DNA of 64,000 bases from Aliiglaciecola sp. 3_MG-2023 (GTDB lineage Bacteria > Pseudomonadota > Gammaproteobacteria > Enterobacterales > Alteromonadaceae). The position numbers and the translations under genes were made by a program. Positions 48,574 to 59,123 of the stretch are shown here, piece by piece. Under the pieces are notes generated by a model, which saw only the letters and a program-made list of their open reading frames with translations, was not told where the DNA came from and searched no databases. Position 1 is the stretch's first letter; each line of letters starts with the position of its first letter. The stretch spans positions 1 through 64,000 of the forward strand of contig NZ_JAUORV010000002.1 in the NCBI RefSeq assembly GCF_030548205.1, given 5' to 3'.

Positions 48574-50547
48574 TTACAATGGTCGCTTTTCAACATCAAG
48601 GGTTTGCATAGCTAAATTGAGTACCTGCTGATAAGGCAAGCTTTGACAAAGACCAAAACCACTCAGTGTTCTAGCTCTAATTTTTGTCAAATAAGGACCC
48701 GTCAATCCAGCTAAAAATCGAGTAAATAATGGAATGGAAAGCGGTTCTTTTAGCTTAGCTTCAAATACCGAAGCTAATTCTTGATATGCACGGGTAAGCT
48801 GTTCTTCACTAGGTGTGTTAGACACAATAACGTCAGGCAGGTCAATCCCGCCTGAAATACAAACGCTACAATGTCCACAAGGTTGAGATAAGCTATGATC
48901 ATCAAAATAAACAGCTAAAGTTTGACTCAAACATTGTTTACTTTGAAGAAATGCGACCAAATCTGCGATTCGTTTTATCTCCGCCGATTCTCTCAGTTTA
49001 AAATATTCAAATAGAGACTCACCCAGCCCTGCAGCTAACAGTTTCTGTTGGTCCACTGAGTAAACATCTGTGTGACGTTGACTCTGCAATTCAATTTGTA
49101 GTTGTCCATGTAAATAGTCCAAGGCACTTACTAATCGGTTTCGCTGATGAGGATACGATTGGCTTAGCGCTTCTTGATCTAAAGTTGACCAGATCTTTTT
49201 CATCGGACTGGCGCTAAACACGGCTTCTAGAAATTGACGCCTTTCTCCATCAAAACTAGCCAGTATCTTGGACTTTTCTTCGATAAAACGAAAACGTATT
49301 TCAGAAAAATAACCAAATAACGGAGTGATAACCTGACGCAATTCCAATTGCACTAACAAGGTTTTTAAGGGTAATTGGCGAACATTTGTCCCATTTGACA
49401 ATGGAATTAATTGCGTTTCCCAGCGCAGCTCACCCGTGCTCGAATCTTCAGACAATTGGTTAATATTACTAAGTACTTTATCAATTCCACTTTGCTCTGG
49501 GGTATCTGCATAAACAAAATTTTCAAGGCGAGTTAAGTTGTTCAAATTGGCTAGGGTAATGCACTCTGAGGTTACCCCATCTCTGCCCGCCCTGCCAATC
49601 TCCTGGCTATACGCTTCTATTGATTTAGGTAGTTCGTAGTGAATGACAAAACGTATATTTGATTTATCTACCCCCATACCGAATGCAATAGTGGCTACCA
49701 CAATATCCACCTGATCAGCCATAAATTGCTGTTGAGTGGCTTGTCGCTGTTGATCTTTCAATCCAGCATGATAGGGCACCGCGTTGTGTCCGTTTTGACG
49801 TAAAAGTAACGCCAGGTCTTCAGCTTCTTTTTGCAACGTAACATACACTATTCCAGCACCATCGAGTTGAGCAAGCTGATCAACTAACATCTCGGTTTTG
49901 TGTTCCTCAGGAGCGTGGAGAACCTTGAGGTTTAAGTTTGAACGATAAAACCCAGTTTGCACAATATGCTGGGGCTGAATGGCAAACTTTTTTGCCATAT
50001 CGTGCTTAACATTTTCCGTGGCTGTAGCAGTAAGCAGCAATACCTGGGGGATATTCAATGCTTTTTGATAGTCAGGTAACTTTAAATAGTCTGGCCGAAA
50101 GTTATGACCCCACTCAGAAATACAATGGGCTTCATCTATGACTAACAATGAAACATTCACCGATTCAATAAATTGCCTAAAGCGTTCATTTTTAAAACGC
50201 TCTACTGACACCATCAATATCTTCAAAGCACCACTGCGGGTATCCTGCATAATCTGCCGATTTTCAGCATAACTGAGTGTTGAATCTATTTTGGCGGCAG
50301 GGATGTTTTTGCTCAATAAAAAGTCTAATTGATCTTGCATCAATGCAAGCAGCGGTGAAACCACTAAAGTTAAATGTGGTAAATGTAGCGCACTAAACTG
50401 ATAACACAGCGACTTACCAGAGCCAGTGGGAAATATGGCTAAACAGGAATGCTTATGCAAAATAGCGTCAATTACCGGAAACTGTCCATCCCTAAAATCA
50501 TCGAAACCAAAGTGTTGCTTGAGAGAAGAGACTAATTCCTGTTTCAA
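48574..50547 (-). CDS. recQ: RecQ-family ATP-dependent DNA helicase
   Basis: RecQ helicases unwind DNA 3' to 5' in recombination and fork repair. Motifs run in order: FRDGQFPVI (motif 0), Walker A PTGSGKSLCYQ, DEAH in IDEAHCISEWG, LLLTATAT, and the arginine-finger motif QEIGRAGRDG. The zinc site is shortened, with one CGHCSVC cluster near residue 575. At about 657 residues it is longer than E. coli RecQ (609) and has no clear HRDC domain. The frame is open to a TTG at 50595, but AGGA 8 bases before the TTG at 50547 fits the usual RecQ N-terminus better; no ATG start is available. Confidence 0.88.
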   Translation of the reverse strand: MKQELVSSLKQHFGFDDFRDGQFPVIDAILHKHSCLAIFPTGSGKSLCYQFSALHLPHLTLVVSPLLALMQDQLDFLLSKNIPAAKIDSTLSYAENRQIMQDTRSGALKILMVSVERFKNERFRQFIESVNVSLLVIDEAHCISEWGHNFRPDYLKLPDYQKALNIPQVLLLTATATENVKHDMAKKFAIQPQHIVQTGFYRSNLNLKVLHAPEEHKTEMLVDQLAQLDGAGIVYVTLQKEAEDLALLLRQNGHNAVPYHAGLKDQQRQATQQQFMADQVDIVVATIAFGMGVDKSNIRFVIHYELPKSIEAYSQEIGRAGRDGVTSECITLANLNNLTRLENFVYADTPEQSGIDKVLSNINQLSEDSSTGELRWETQLIPLSNGTNVRQLPLKTLLVQLELRQVITPLFGYFSEIRFRFIEEKSKILASFDGERRQFLEAVFSASPMKKIWSTLDQEALSQSYPHQRNRLVSALDYLHGQLQIELQSQRHTDVYSVDQQKLLAAGLGESLFEYFKLRESAEIKRIADLVAFLQSKQCLSQTLAVYFDDHSLSQPCGHCSVCISGGIDLPDVIVSNTPSEEQLTRAYQELASVFEAKLKEPLSIPLFTRFLAGLTGPYLTKIRARTLSGFGLCQSLPYQQVLNLAMQTLDVEKRPL

Positions 50548-50711
50548 TTGATATTTCCTAATTATACAAGTGTGGTTTTCAACGTTTGCTGGCAAAGCAT
50601 CAAATAATATTTTGAGCGTCTGAGTTGATAGTAGGATTGGAGATTAAGAAATGCAATTTCCGGTCAAAAATCTGTACTTTTGACCGAAATTCATCTGCGG
50701 TGAAATAGAGT

Positions 50712-51149
50712 TTAAGCTATCCAGCCTTTATCTATTGCTTTACCTGATAACCAGATTAGGAAGATTGAAAAGATTAAGATCATTATTGGCATGACAGCAG
50801 CGCCAGGACCATAAACATCCAATGCATTTGAGATAAAAAAGGAGTGTGTCATTTGGACCAACACACCAATAAATGACAAGTAAAATATAACGCGCGCAAA
50901 GGACTTTTTAAGTAGCAAAGCAAGGCACCCTAAAGTGCCACCAAACACCGCGAAAGCAAAGGCTAACAGCACCCAAAAAGGTTGTTCCAAATATAGTCGC
51001 TGCTCGGCTACTGGCATGCTGTTGATTTGCTCCGGGCTCATAGTCACTTGCTGAACAAAGGCCATTACTCCTAATAAATTCCATAGCAACATTACACTGG
51101 CGACGATCCAAAACCATTTAGGTACTTGATTAATCTGCGAAGTTTGCAT
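50712..51149 (-). CDS. Small four-helix membrane protein, unknown
   Basis: This 145-residue protein has four hydrophobic segments (about 11-32, 56-80, 86-107 and 113-137) joined by short loops, and a helical amphipathic stretch after the first. I do not recognise a family with a known role. It lies 9 bases after parC on the same strand, so it is probably cotranscribed, but the neighbour offers no functional clue. Confidence 0.75.
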   Translation of the reverse strand: MQTSQINQVPKWFWIVASVMLLWNLLGVMAFVQQVTMSPEQINSMPVAEQRLYLEQPFWVLLAFAFAVFGGTLGCLALLLKKSFARVIFYLSFIGVLVQMTHSFFISNALDVYGPGAAVMPIMILIFSIFLIWLSGKAIDKGWIA

Positions 51150-51158
51150 AGCTATCCC

Positions 51159-53465
51159 CTATGTTTTGTCTTCAGAGTCTTGATTCTCCGAGTCGGACTC
51201 AACGGAAGAGGCGACAAATTCGACTTCAACATCATCGACTCTTTGTAATCCACGAGGAAGTTTATTTCCTCTTCGACCTCTCTCACCTTGATAGTGAGCG
51301 AGATCAGCAGAGCTAAGTGTCATGCTGCGTTTACCAGCAATAATTTTCACACTAGCGCCTTCAGGCACTACCGTTAACACAGTTACGTATTCTTCTCTGG
51401 TTTTTGCTTTGGCGGATGGAATATTAATTATTTTGTTGCCTTTCCCTTTCCCTAAGCTGGGTAAATCTCGCAACGGAAACATTAACATTCGGCCTTCATT
51501 CGAGATGGCCATACACCAGTCGGTTTCAATATTAGAAACCGTTTGTGGTTTAATCACTTTTGCACCACTTGGTAAGGAGATATAAGCCTTACCTGCTTTG
51601 TTCTTGCTGACCATATCAGCAAATTTACCCACAAAACCATAACCCGCATCGGATGAAATTAAATACCGTTGATCATCGGATGCCATTATTACATGCTGGA
51701 AGCTTTCCCCGCCGACAACGCTAAAGCGTCCAGTTAAGGGTTCACCTTGGCTTCGTGCCGAAGGTAAAGTATGAGCATCACAGGCAAAGGTGCGTCCAGA
51801 ACTATCTAAAAATACAGCTTGCTGATTACTGCGTCCTTTTGCACTGGCAAGATAAACATCGCCAGCTTTATAACTTAACCCTTCAACATCGACATCATGC
51901 CCTTTTGCACAACGCGCCCATCCTTTGTCAGATAACACGACTGTTACCGCTTCAGATGGCACTAATTCTTTTTCAGACAAAGCTTTAGCCTCTTCTCGCT
52001 GCACCAATGGTGAGCGTCTATCGTCACCATATTTGGCAGCGTCAGCTAAGATCTCTTTTTTAATCAGGGTTTTTAGGCGACGATCTGAACCTAACAATAA
52101 TTGTAGTTCATCACGCTCTTTTGCAAGTTCTTCTTGTTCAGACTTAATTTTAAACTCTTCAAGTTTTGCAAGGTGACGCAACTTGAGTTCTAAAATGGCT
52201 TCAGCTTGTTTATCTGATAGATTAAAGGTTTTAATTAATTCTTGTTTAGGTTCATCTTCATAACGAATTATACGAATGACTTCATCAATATTAAGAAAAG
52301 CAATTAGTAAACCTTCCAAAATATGTAACCTTGCCAATACTTTATCGAGACGATACTGTAAGCGCCTAACCACTGTGTCTTTTCGAAAAACTAACCATTC
52401 ACTCAAAATCGTGCGTAGATCTTTAACCTGAGGACGTCCATCCAAGCCAATCATATTGATATTGACTCGATAGTTCTTCTCAAGATCAGTAGTAGCAAAT
52501 AGATGCTGCATTAATTGTTCAACATCCACACGGTTTGAGCGCGGTGTGATAACTAACCTAGTTGGATTTTCGTGATCAGATTCATCTCGTAAATCACTCA
52601 CCATTGGCAATTTTTTGGCCTGCATTTGGTGGGCTATTTGTTCGAGAATTTTTCCACCAGAGGCCTGATGGGGTAAAGCGGTAATAACAATATCACCACT
52701 CTCATCATGATACACCGCGCGCATTTTTATTGAACCGCGCCCAGTTTCATAAAGTTTAGCGATATCTTCCCTAGGGGTAATAATTTCCGCTTCCGTGGGA
52801 TAGTCTGGGCCTTGGATATGTGCCAAAATATCCTGTAACTCAGCTTTACTATTATCCAGTAACAAGGCACAGGCATTGGCTACTTCACGCACATTGTGAG
52901 GCGGTATATCAGTGGCCATACCCACTGCAATACCAGTCACGCCATTGAGTAATATATGAGGAAGACGCGCTGGCAACACTTTAGGTTCATCCATAGTGCC
53001 ATCAAAGTTTGGTTGCCAATCAACCGTTCCTTGACCTAACTCACTAAGGAGTACTTCACTGAATTTAGATAAACGTGATTCAGTGTATCGCATGGCAGCA
53101 AAAGATTTAGGATCATCTGGCGCTCCCCAATTTCCTTGCCCATCCACCAAAGGATAGCGATAGGAAAACGGCTGGGCCATTAACACCATGGCTTCGTAAC
53201 ATGCTGAGTCACCATGGGGGTGAAACTTACCTAACACATCACCCACGGTTCTAGCTGACTTTTTATATTTCGCAGATGCGCTTAAACCCAATTCGGACAT
53301 AGCATAAACGATTCGTCGTTGCACCGGCTTAAGACCATCACCGATGTGAGGCAAAGCACGGTCCATGATGACGTACATTGAATAATTTAAATAAGCATCT
53401 TCGGTAAAACGACTCAGTGCGAGTTGCTCTGAGCCATCTTTATTGATAATTGTATCTTCACTCAT
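51159..53465 (-). CDS. parC: DNA topoisomerase IV subunit A
   Basis: ParC with ParE decatenates daughter chromosomes. The 768-residue protein has the catalytic Tyr in [10 protein letters not shown] and the quinolone-determining region [12 protein letters not shown], with Ser and Glu at the positions of E. coli Ser80 and Glu84, the susceptible-type residues. The C-terminal half carries the beta-pinwheel blades typical of ParC, with GyrA-box-like variants. parE is not in the window. Confidence 0.97.
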   Translation of the reverse strand: MSEDTIINKDGSEQLALSRFTEDAYLNYSMYVIMDRALPHIGDGLKPVQRRIVYAMSELGLSASAKYKKSARTVGDVLGKFHPHGDSACYEAMVLMAQPFSYRYPLVDGQGNWGAPDDPKSFAAMRYTESRLSKFSEVLLSELGQGTVDWQPNFDGTMDEPKVLPARLPHILLNGVTGIAVGMATDIPPHNVREVANACALLLDNSKAELQDILAHIQGPDYPTEAEIITPREDIAKLYETGRGSIKMRAVYHDESGDIVITALPHQASGGKILEQIAHQMQAKKLPMVSDLRDESDHENPTRLVITPRSNRVDVEQLMQHLFATTDLEKNYRVNINMIGLDGRPQVKDLRTILSEWLVFRKDTVVRRLQYRLDKVLARLHILEGLLIAFLNIDEVIRIIRYEDEPKQELIKTFNLSDKQAEAILELKLRHLAKLEEFKIKSEQEELAKERDELQLLLGSDRRLKTLIKKEILADAAKYGDDRRSPLVQREEAKALSEKELVPSEAVTVVLSDKGWARCAKGHDVDVEGLSYKAGDVYLASAKGRSNQQAVFLDSSGRTFACDAHTLPSARSQGEPLTGRFSVVGGESFQHVIMASDDQRYLISSDAGYGFVGKFADMVSKNKAGKAYISLPSGAKVIKPQTVSNIETDWCMAISNEGRMLMFPLRDLPSLGKGKGNKIINIPSAKAKTREEYVTVLTVVPEGASVKIIAGKRSMTLSSADLAHYQGERGRRGNKLPRGLQRVDDVEVEFVASSVESDSENQDSEDKT

Positions 53466-53615
53466 AGTATATTTATGCGGGCCATTTTCAATGCGACAAG
53501 AATAAATAGGGCATTCTTAATCGGTATTTTTATTATTTTTCACTGCCCTTGCGGGCAACTTTATCACTGATTAACAGAGTAGCTAATGTGCTATTCAAAA
53601 GCGTAATTACACTGT

Positions 53616-54737
53616 CTATTTTTGATAGGTTACCTTATAAATCACGTTAGCGAAATCATCGGATATCAACAAACTCCCATCAGGCAGGGTCAAAAACGCA
53701 ACGGGACGCCCCCAAACGGTATCATCTGGATTAAGGAAACCTTCGATAAAGGTCTCATAAGAACCAATTTCAGTACCGTCAAAATTTGCTCGCATTACCC
53801 GATACCCAGATTTTTCAGTGCGATTCCAAGACCCGTGTTCAGCGACAAAAAGTGATTTTTTATATGCTGCTGGAAATTGCGTGCCCTGGTAAAATTGAAC
53901 TCCTAATGGCGCAACATGAGCCCCCAGTTTAAGTTCAGGCTTAGTGTAATCATCAGGATCTTTTCCTGTACCAAACTCAGGATCAATAATATCTCCGCCA
54001 TGGATATAAGGATATCCAAAATGCTGTTCATCGGCAGTTACGCGATTAATTTCACAAGGCGGAATGTCGTCCCCCATCCAATCTCGGCCATTATCACTAA
54101 ACCATAAAGTGTCACTATCAGGATGCCAATCGAATCCAACGGTATTTCTAACTCCCTTAGCGACCCACTTCATTTCTTTAGTGGCAAGGTTAAATTTCAG
54201 AATGCTGGCGAATCTAGGATCATCGAATTTACCATCGCCTACGGTTTGGCAGATATTGCATGGTGCGCCAACGGGTACATATAACCAACCGTCCGGTCCA
54301 AAATCAATGTACTTCCAACCATGATGGGTTTCTGTAGGTAAACCACTGATGACAACCTCTCCTTTAGGTGAGTTAGCATACTCCTCATCAATATTTTCAT
54401 ACATTAGTACTTCGCTAACGGCGGCAACATAAAGATCACCGTCTTTATAAGCAATACCCGTAGGCATAGTTAAATTATCAGCAACCACTACCACTTTGTC
54501 GGCTTTACCGTCTTGGTTGGTATCGATGACAGCGTGCACCTTGCCTTCTGAGCGACTACCAACATAAATTATGCCATTTTTTCCCATGGCCATCTGCCGC
54601 GCATTGGTTACATCTTCAGCATATACGGCAATTTTAAACCCATCTGGTAAGATCAATTTATCTAGTGGTACGCTGAGCCCTGAAGTTGAATACAAAACTG
54701 CAAAAAATAGTAGCAGTAAGCCTTGTATGTTTTTCAT
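53616..54737 (-). CDS. PQQ-type sugar/sorbosone dehydrogenase family protein
   Basis: This 373-residue exported protein has a signal peptide (about 1-22) and a six-bladed beta-propeller of the glucose/sorbosone dehydrogenase family: LPDGFKIAVYAEDV opening, GVRNTVGFDWHPDSDTLWFSDNGRDWMGDD (metal/cofactor loop), HVAPLGVQFY and AEHGSWNR. Known members bind PQQ and oxidise sugars in the periplasm. The substrate here is unknown and PQQ synthesis genes are not in the window. It is divergent from the hybrid kinase. Confidence 0.87.
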   Translation of the reverse strand: MKNIQGLLLLFFAVLYSTSGLSVPLDKLILPDGFKIAVYAEDVTNARQMAMGKNGIIYVGSRSEGKVHAVIDTNQDGKADKVVVVADNLTMPTGIAYKDGDLYVAAVSEVLMYENIDEEYANSPKGEVVISGLPTETHHGWKYIDFGPDGWLYVPVGAPCNICQTVGDGKFDDPRFASILKFNLATKEMKWVAKGVRNTVGFDWHPDSDTLWFSDNGRDWMGDDIPPCEINRVTADEQHFGYPYIHGGDIIDPEFGTGKDPDDYTKPELKLGAHVAPLGVQFYQGTQFPAAYKKSLFVAEHGSWNRTEKSGYRVMRANFDGTEIGSYETFIEGFLNPDDTVWGRPVAFLTLPDGSLLISDDFANVIYKVTYQK

Positions 54738-54999
54738 CTAAAAATCCTTCAATACTGTAATTTGTTCAACCCATTAACTATACGCACTTTCTTAAGATTT
54801 TAGTCCAACTATTTAGACTAAAACGACGAGCGGAAATATAAGCTAGTCATTCTATTTCTTCTAGGGTCACATTTTTCGCTCAGTATGTCTAAAGGTAGTC
54901 ACTTAATCGCCAAACTAAAAATTTTAGAATTGAAAAAAATGAAGCCAAAGGGTTTAATGATATTTACACTTTTCAAATACTTGGAAAACAAAGTTCATC

Positions 55000-57900
55000 A
55001 TGGGATTGCCAAAAAGTTTACTGTTAGGACTATTCCTACTATTCATGGAACTACCCGCCTTTGCGCAGTCGACTTTGCAATTAATTAACAATGATGAAAC
55101 GACTCACCTTTCTGACAAAGTCAAGGTTCTAGCAGAAACCGACATCCAACTAACAATCGATGAAGTGCGCACGCGAATTGATGACTTTTCCTGGCATTCT
55201 TCTACTAATCCCAATTATGGAGTTCACGAAAGCGGAATTTGGTTACGCACTAGTCTGAATCGTATTAGCGACCTAGAGGAATGGGTAATTGATATTGGAT
55301 TTGCTCACATGGATCGGGCTGATTTCTATTTATTTGAGGGAAATAAATTAATTGCCTCGAATAAACAAGGTAAGTTATCGAGTAAGCAATTCAGTCGATT
55401 TCCCGCATTTAAAGTAGAACTGCCATTGGCAAAAAAAGTCGACCTATACGTTCGAATTGAATCAAAAAGTATGCAAATCATTGCCCCTTTGAGTATTCAA
55501 CCTTACGAAAAGTATATGCTAATGACCTTCTGGGACAACCTAATTTGGGGGTTATTCTATGGTGGCTTAATCATTTTAGCGCTATACAACCTAGTCTTAT
55601 ATATGATTAACAAAGAACTCAGTTTGTTAGCGTTTGTTGGCTATATTAGCGCTGTAATCACTTGGCAATTTGTGTGGGGAGGACATTCAGTTTTACTGTT
55701 GCCCTATGAAGCGACTCTGTGGTTAACCAGTCATATGGATTTGGTATTCGTGTTAGTGGGAATCGCTTCAGGTGTATTCACCTACAGCTTTCTAGAAGCG
55801 AAAAGAACCGCATACAAAACCGCGCCTTTTATCAAAATTAATATTGGCGTGTTAATTACCATGGGGTTCTGCTCATTAATTAGTTTATTTCCTGGAACCT
55901 GGCAAAATGCAATTGTTTACCTGGTTACCTTATTTGCAATCGTTAGTTTTTTAGTCGCTGGATTTGAAAGTTATAAAAACAAATTTATCGCTGCTCGGTA
56001 TTTTATAGCAGCATGGTTAATACTATTTATTAGCGCACTTGTCAGTATGACTAGCATTACAGGTCTGTTGCCAACCAATATTTTTACAACCTATTGCCTA
56101 CATGTAGGTTTGTTCATTCAAGCTGGTTTATTCTCAATTGCGATGATGGATAAAAGTCACAATCAATTGGAACGAGAGATTCAGCAAGCTACAAATGATT
56201 TACGAAATAATATGGAGTTTATCGAAGAGCAAAATGCGCGGTTAGATATTGCGAGAAAAGATGCAATAAACGCAAGTACCATAAAATCTCAGTTTTTAGC
56301 CAACATGAGCCATGAAATCCGGACACCATTAAATGCTATTTTAGGGTTTAGCAAAGAACTCATCCACACTCCCTTACCTGTTGATAAACAAGAACATGTG
56401 AGAATCATCAACTCTGCAGCAGATACCTTGCTTAATATCGTCAACGATGTGTTAGATGTATCGAAAATAGAAGCTGGCAAACTTCAGTTACACAGTCAAC
56501 CCTTTTGCCCCAATGATGTGTTGGAGGAAATGGTTAGCGTAATGGCTCGTTCTGCACACAATAAAAAATTGGAATTTATCTATGAGCTGACGCCGTTGCC
56601 ACAAAAGTTGGTCGGGGATGCCCAACGCATTAAGCAAATTTTAACTAATCTGCTGGGCAACGCCTTAAAGTTTACTCCCAGTGGACACATTAGTCTTATC
56701 GTAAAAGGAAAAATGCTGCCCCACAACATGTACGAACTGAACTTCAATATCGAAGATACTGGGATAGGCATCAGCCAAGAAGATCGCAAAAAACTGTTCA
56801 ACGCCTTTTCGCAAATAGAAGACTCCACCAGCCGAACATATCAAGGCACTGGGTTAGGCTTGATGATTTGTCAGCAGTTAGTGCATTTAATGGGTGGCAA
56901 AATCACCTTAACCAGCAATCCAGGTAAAGGCAGTTGCTTTAGTGTCACTATTAGCACCAACATCTTGAATAAATCTGATGAGTTTGCCCGTAAAATTGGT
57001 TGGGGTAAGAAAAAGGTATTGCTGTTAGAAACCGATGAACTAATAACATTGTCAGCGGCAAAGATGCTTGAAAATACCGGAGCTCAAGTTGCAATCACGG
57101 CAAATATCACTGAATTTATCGGAGCAAAAGAAGCATACGACACCCTCTTTGTTTGCCTCCCTGAGAGCTATTTAAATCAGCATAAAGACCTACTGCCTCA
57201 GTTAACCAACGTAAATATTAGCAACCTAGTTACGCTATATTCAGGTGAAGGTATTGCATTTGACGAGTCTCAAAGTTTTAAAAAGCCCACCCTACTTCGC
57301 TTGCCCCTTACACTTAGCAAAATGGTAAGCTTAACCGAAACATCAAACGAGACCACCCAAAGTCAATTAGTTCAAAACCTACTTGATCTACCTAACATCA
57401 AAATTCTCGCCGTTGATGATATGGACATGAATCTGCGCTTGCTGAAAACCTGGTTAAATCCCTCAAATTTAGAATTAAGTCTCGCTTACAGTGGTGAAGA
57501 AGCGGTGAACTTTTGTAAAGAAAACGAGTTCGATATCATTTTGATGGACGTGCAAATGCCGATTATGGACGGCTTACAAGCCTCTCGCTTAATCCGTAAA
57601 ACCAAATTAAATGTGGGAACACCAATAATAGCCGTTACCGCACATGCACTCAAAGAAGAGCAAGAAAGGTTATTGGCTTCTGGAATGGATGATTACCTGC
57701 CTAAACCAATAGATTTAGAAGATTTGATTGTGTTGATTAAACGCTGGTGCGATACCGAGAGTACGTCAACGGAGAACTCTGCAGTAGATTGGTCGATGGC
57801 TTTGAAAATAGCCAACCAAAATGAGGCCGCAGCAAAAGATATGCTAAATGCGTTTGTTGCAGAGTTACCGGAACTCATATCGCAAATCGAAGGCGCGTGG

Positions 57901-58107
57901 AAAGTTACCGATAAACTGGCCCTCAAGCAATTAATCCACAAATTACATGGCGCCTGTTTGTATACCGGAGTGCCTATGTTGCTTGATTTATGCGACGAGT
58001 TAGAAACCGCCATAAAATTAGATGAATTTAGTATTGTAAAATTGCGCCTTCCAACATTAATCAAAGAAGCCAGCAATGTCATTGAGCACAGCGAAGCCTA
58101 TTTATAA
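55000..58107 (+). CDS. 7TMR-DISM hybrid histidine kinase with receiver and Hpt
   Basis: This 1035-residue sensor has, in order, a signal peptide (1-22), a 7TMR-DISM extracellular domain (about 40-165), seven membrane helices (about 175-390), a coiled-coil linker (395-430), HisKA with phospho-His438 in MSHEIRTPLNAI, an ATPase domain (about 540-660, with NLLGNALKFT and TGLGLMI), a pseudo-receiver lacking the phospho-Asp (about 669-785), a true receiver with Asp850 in LMDVQMP, and an Hpt domain with His980 in IHKLHGA. It thus contains a full His-Asp-His phosphorelay except the final response regulator, which is not adjacent. The order from HisKA on is that of BarA/GacS, but the sensor is different. 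Signal unknown; DISM domains are thought to sense small molecules such as carbohydrates. Confidence 0.92.
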   Translation: MGLPKSLLLGLFLLFMELPAFAQSTLQLINNDETTHLSDKVKVLAETDIQLTIDEVRTRIDDFSWHSSTNPNYGVHESGIWLRTSLNRISDLEEWVIDIGFAHMDRADFYLFEGNKLIASNKQGKLSSKQFSRFPAFKVELPLAKKVDLYVRIESKSMQIIAPLSIQPYEKYMLMTFWDNLIWGLFYGGLIILALYNLVLYMINKELSLLAFVGYISAVITWQFVWGGHSVLLLPYEATLWLTSHMDLVFVLVGIASGVFTYSFLEAKRTAYKTAPFIKINIGVLITMGFCSLISLFPGTWQNAIVYLVTLFAIVSFLVAGFESYKNKFIAARYFIAAWLILFISALVSMTSITGLLPTNIFTTYCLHVGLFIQAGLFSIAMMDKSHNQLEREIQQATNDLRNNMEFIEEQNARLDIARKDAINASTIKSQFLANMSHEIRTPLNAILGFSKELIHTPLPVDKQEHVRIINSAADTLLNIVNDVLDVSKIEAGKLQLHSQPFCPNDVLEEMVSVMARSAHNKKLEFIYELTPLPQKLVGDAQRIKQILTNLLGNALKFTPSGHISLIVKGKMLPHNMYELNFNIEDTGIGISQEDRKKLFNAFSQIEDSTSRTYQGTGLGLMICQQLVHLMGGKITLTSNPGKGSCFSVTISTNILNKSDEFARKIGWGKKKVLLLETDELITLSAAKMLENTGAQVAITANITEFIGAKEAYDTLFVCLPESYLNQHKDLLPQLTNVNISNLVTLYSGEGIAFDESQSFKKPTLLRLPLTLSKMVSLTETSNETTQSQLVQNLLDLPNIKILAVDDMDMNLRLLKTWLNPSNLELSLAYSGEEAVNFCKENEFDIILMDVQMPIMDGLQASRLIRKTKLNVGTPIIAVTAHALKEEQERLLASGMDDYLPKPIDLEDLIVLIKRWCDTESTSTENSAVDWSMALKIANQNEAAAKDMLNAFVAELPELISQIEGAWKVTDKLALKQLIHKLHGACLYTGVPMLLDLCDELETAIKLDEFSIVKLRLPTLIKEASNVIEHSEAYL

Positions 58108-58115
58108 AGCAACGC

Positions 58116-58859
58116 CTAATCAGAGGTGGGGCGATTCACACTTGCTAGACATTCCCTAAGTAAACTAACAAATTCTTCACTACTGCGATCAAGCTCACCC
58201 ACTGAGATAAAAACATCATAACCTAATCCTGCTCTAAGTTTAGTCATTCGATTGGCTAACATTGCAGGGATGCCTTTGATGATCTTACCTTCAGAGGTTT
58301 TGTAGGTATCATTTTCAATTAGGGTATTACTATAACAACCGCCGCCTACACATTGGTTATTCTGTAGTAGCAATGGTCGTTGTTCTAACAAAAGATTTGT
58401 TGCCAGACGAGGAGAAATACTGGTTAACAATGGCTCATATTGTTTAATTTTAATCCCCACCATGTCTAGGTTTACCTGCTGTACACCCTCACTGACTTTA
58501 GGCACATCCACACGCTGAATATTTGCCCACTCTAACGCCCATTTTCCATGTCGGTGCTGATATAAAATATGGGTTTTAGTCAGTTCTATGCAATGTACTG
58601 GTTCGCGTACTTTGAACCAGCCTATAAGCATAGTGACAATAGATGCACTAAGGGCGAAAATACCAATCAAATAGAGGGAGTCCGGTAACAACACCAGTAA
58701 CATGATAGCTAAAAATAAAGCCACAACACCGCACAGAAAAGTGGTTAATCCATTGCGCTTGGCTACCCCTTTTATCTTAATACTGTACTGTTCACCTTCA
58801 AGGTTTCCATCGATTTCGGTTTCAGTTTTAACTTGACGATCTTGTTCATTGCCAGACAT
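58116..58859 (-). CDS. DUF2982 family membrane protein
   Basis: This 247-residue protein has two adjacent membrane segments (about 38-60 and 63-83), a cytoplasmic beta-rich domain resembling a PH-like fold (HCIELTKTHILYQHRHG) and a C-terminal part with GYDVFISVGELDRSSEEF. DUF2982 is found in Alteromonadales and relatives and has no known function. It converges on the hybrid kinase with 8 bases between the stops. Confidence 0.8.
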   Translation of the reverse strand: MSGNEQDRQVKTETEIDGNLEGEQYSIKIKGVAKRNGLTTFLCGVVALFLAIMLLVLLPDSLYLIGIFALSASIVTMLIGWFKVREPVHCIELTKTHILYQHRHGKWALEWANIQRVDVPKVSEGVQQVNLDMVGIKIKQYEPLLTSISPRLATNLLLEQRPLLLQNNQCVGGGCYSNTLIENDTYKTSEGKIIKGIPAMLANRMTKLRAGLGYDVFISVGELDRSSEEFVSLLRECLASVNRPTSD

Positions 58860-58889
58860 AAAAATACACTACCATCATAATAACGCCCC

Positions 58890-58929
58890 AAAGCACAATC
58901 AGTCTTAAGCGCTGGCAAAAAGCACAATC
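58890..58929. repeat. Two-copy direct repeat upstream of DUF2982
   Basis: AAAGCACAATC occurs at 58890-58900 and 58919-58929, 29 bp apart and about 30-70 bases upstream of the DUF2982 start. The next bases are also similar (GT then CTTAA or ACTAA). It could be a regulator site pair or chance. Confidence 0.3.
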
Positions 58930-59123
58930 TGTACTAAACACTTGTTTCATCAATTTTCGCATTAGTCGATGCCATCACAATAAGAAGATTGGGCGAGAAT
59001 GCCTCAGTTTAGACCAATTGAAAGCCGCAATAAATACGTTATCCCCTAGACTATTATATACTCGAATTGAGTTTAAAGGTTCAATCATCTAGGTTAGGCA
59101 AAAATTTGCACTAATTGAGATGC

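Noticed and set aside
48451-48615. 54-codon plus-strand ORF running into the recQ-type 3' end
   Set aside because: The GGGAA is too close to the ATG, it overlaps a real gene antisense and has no recognisable features.
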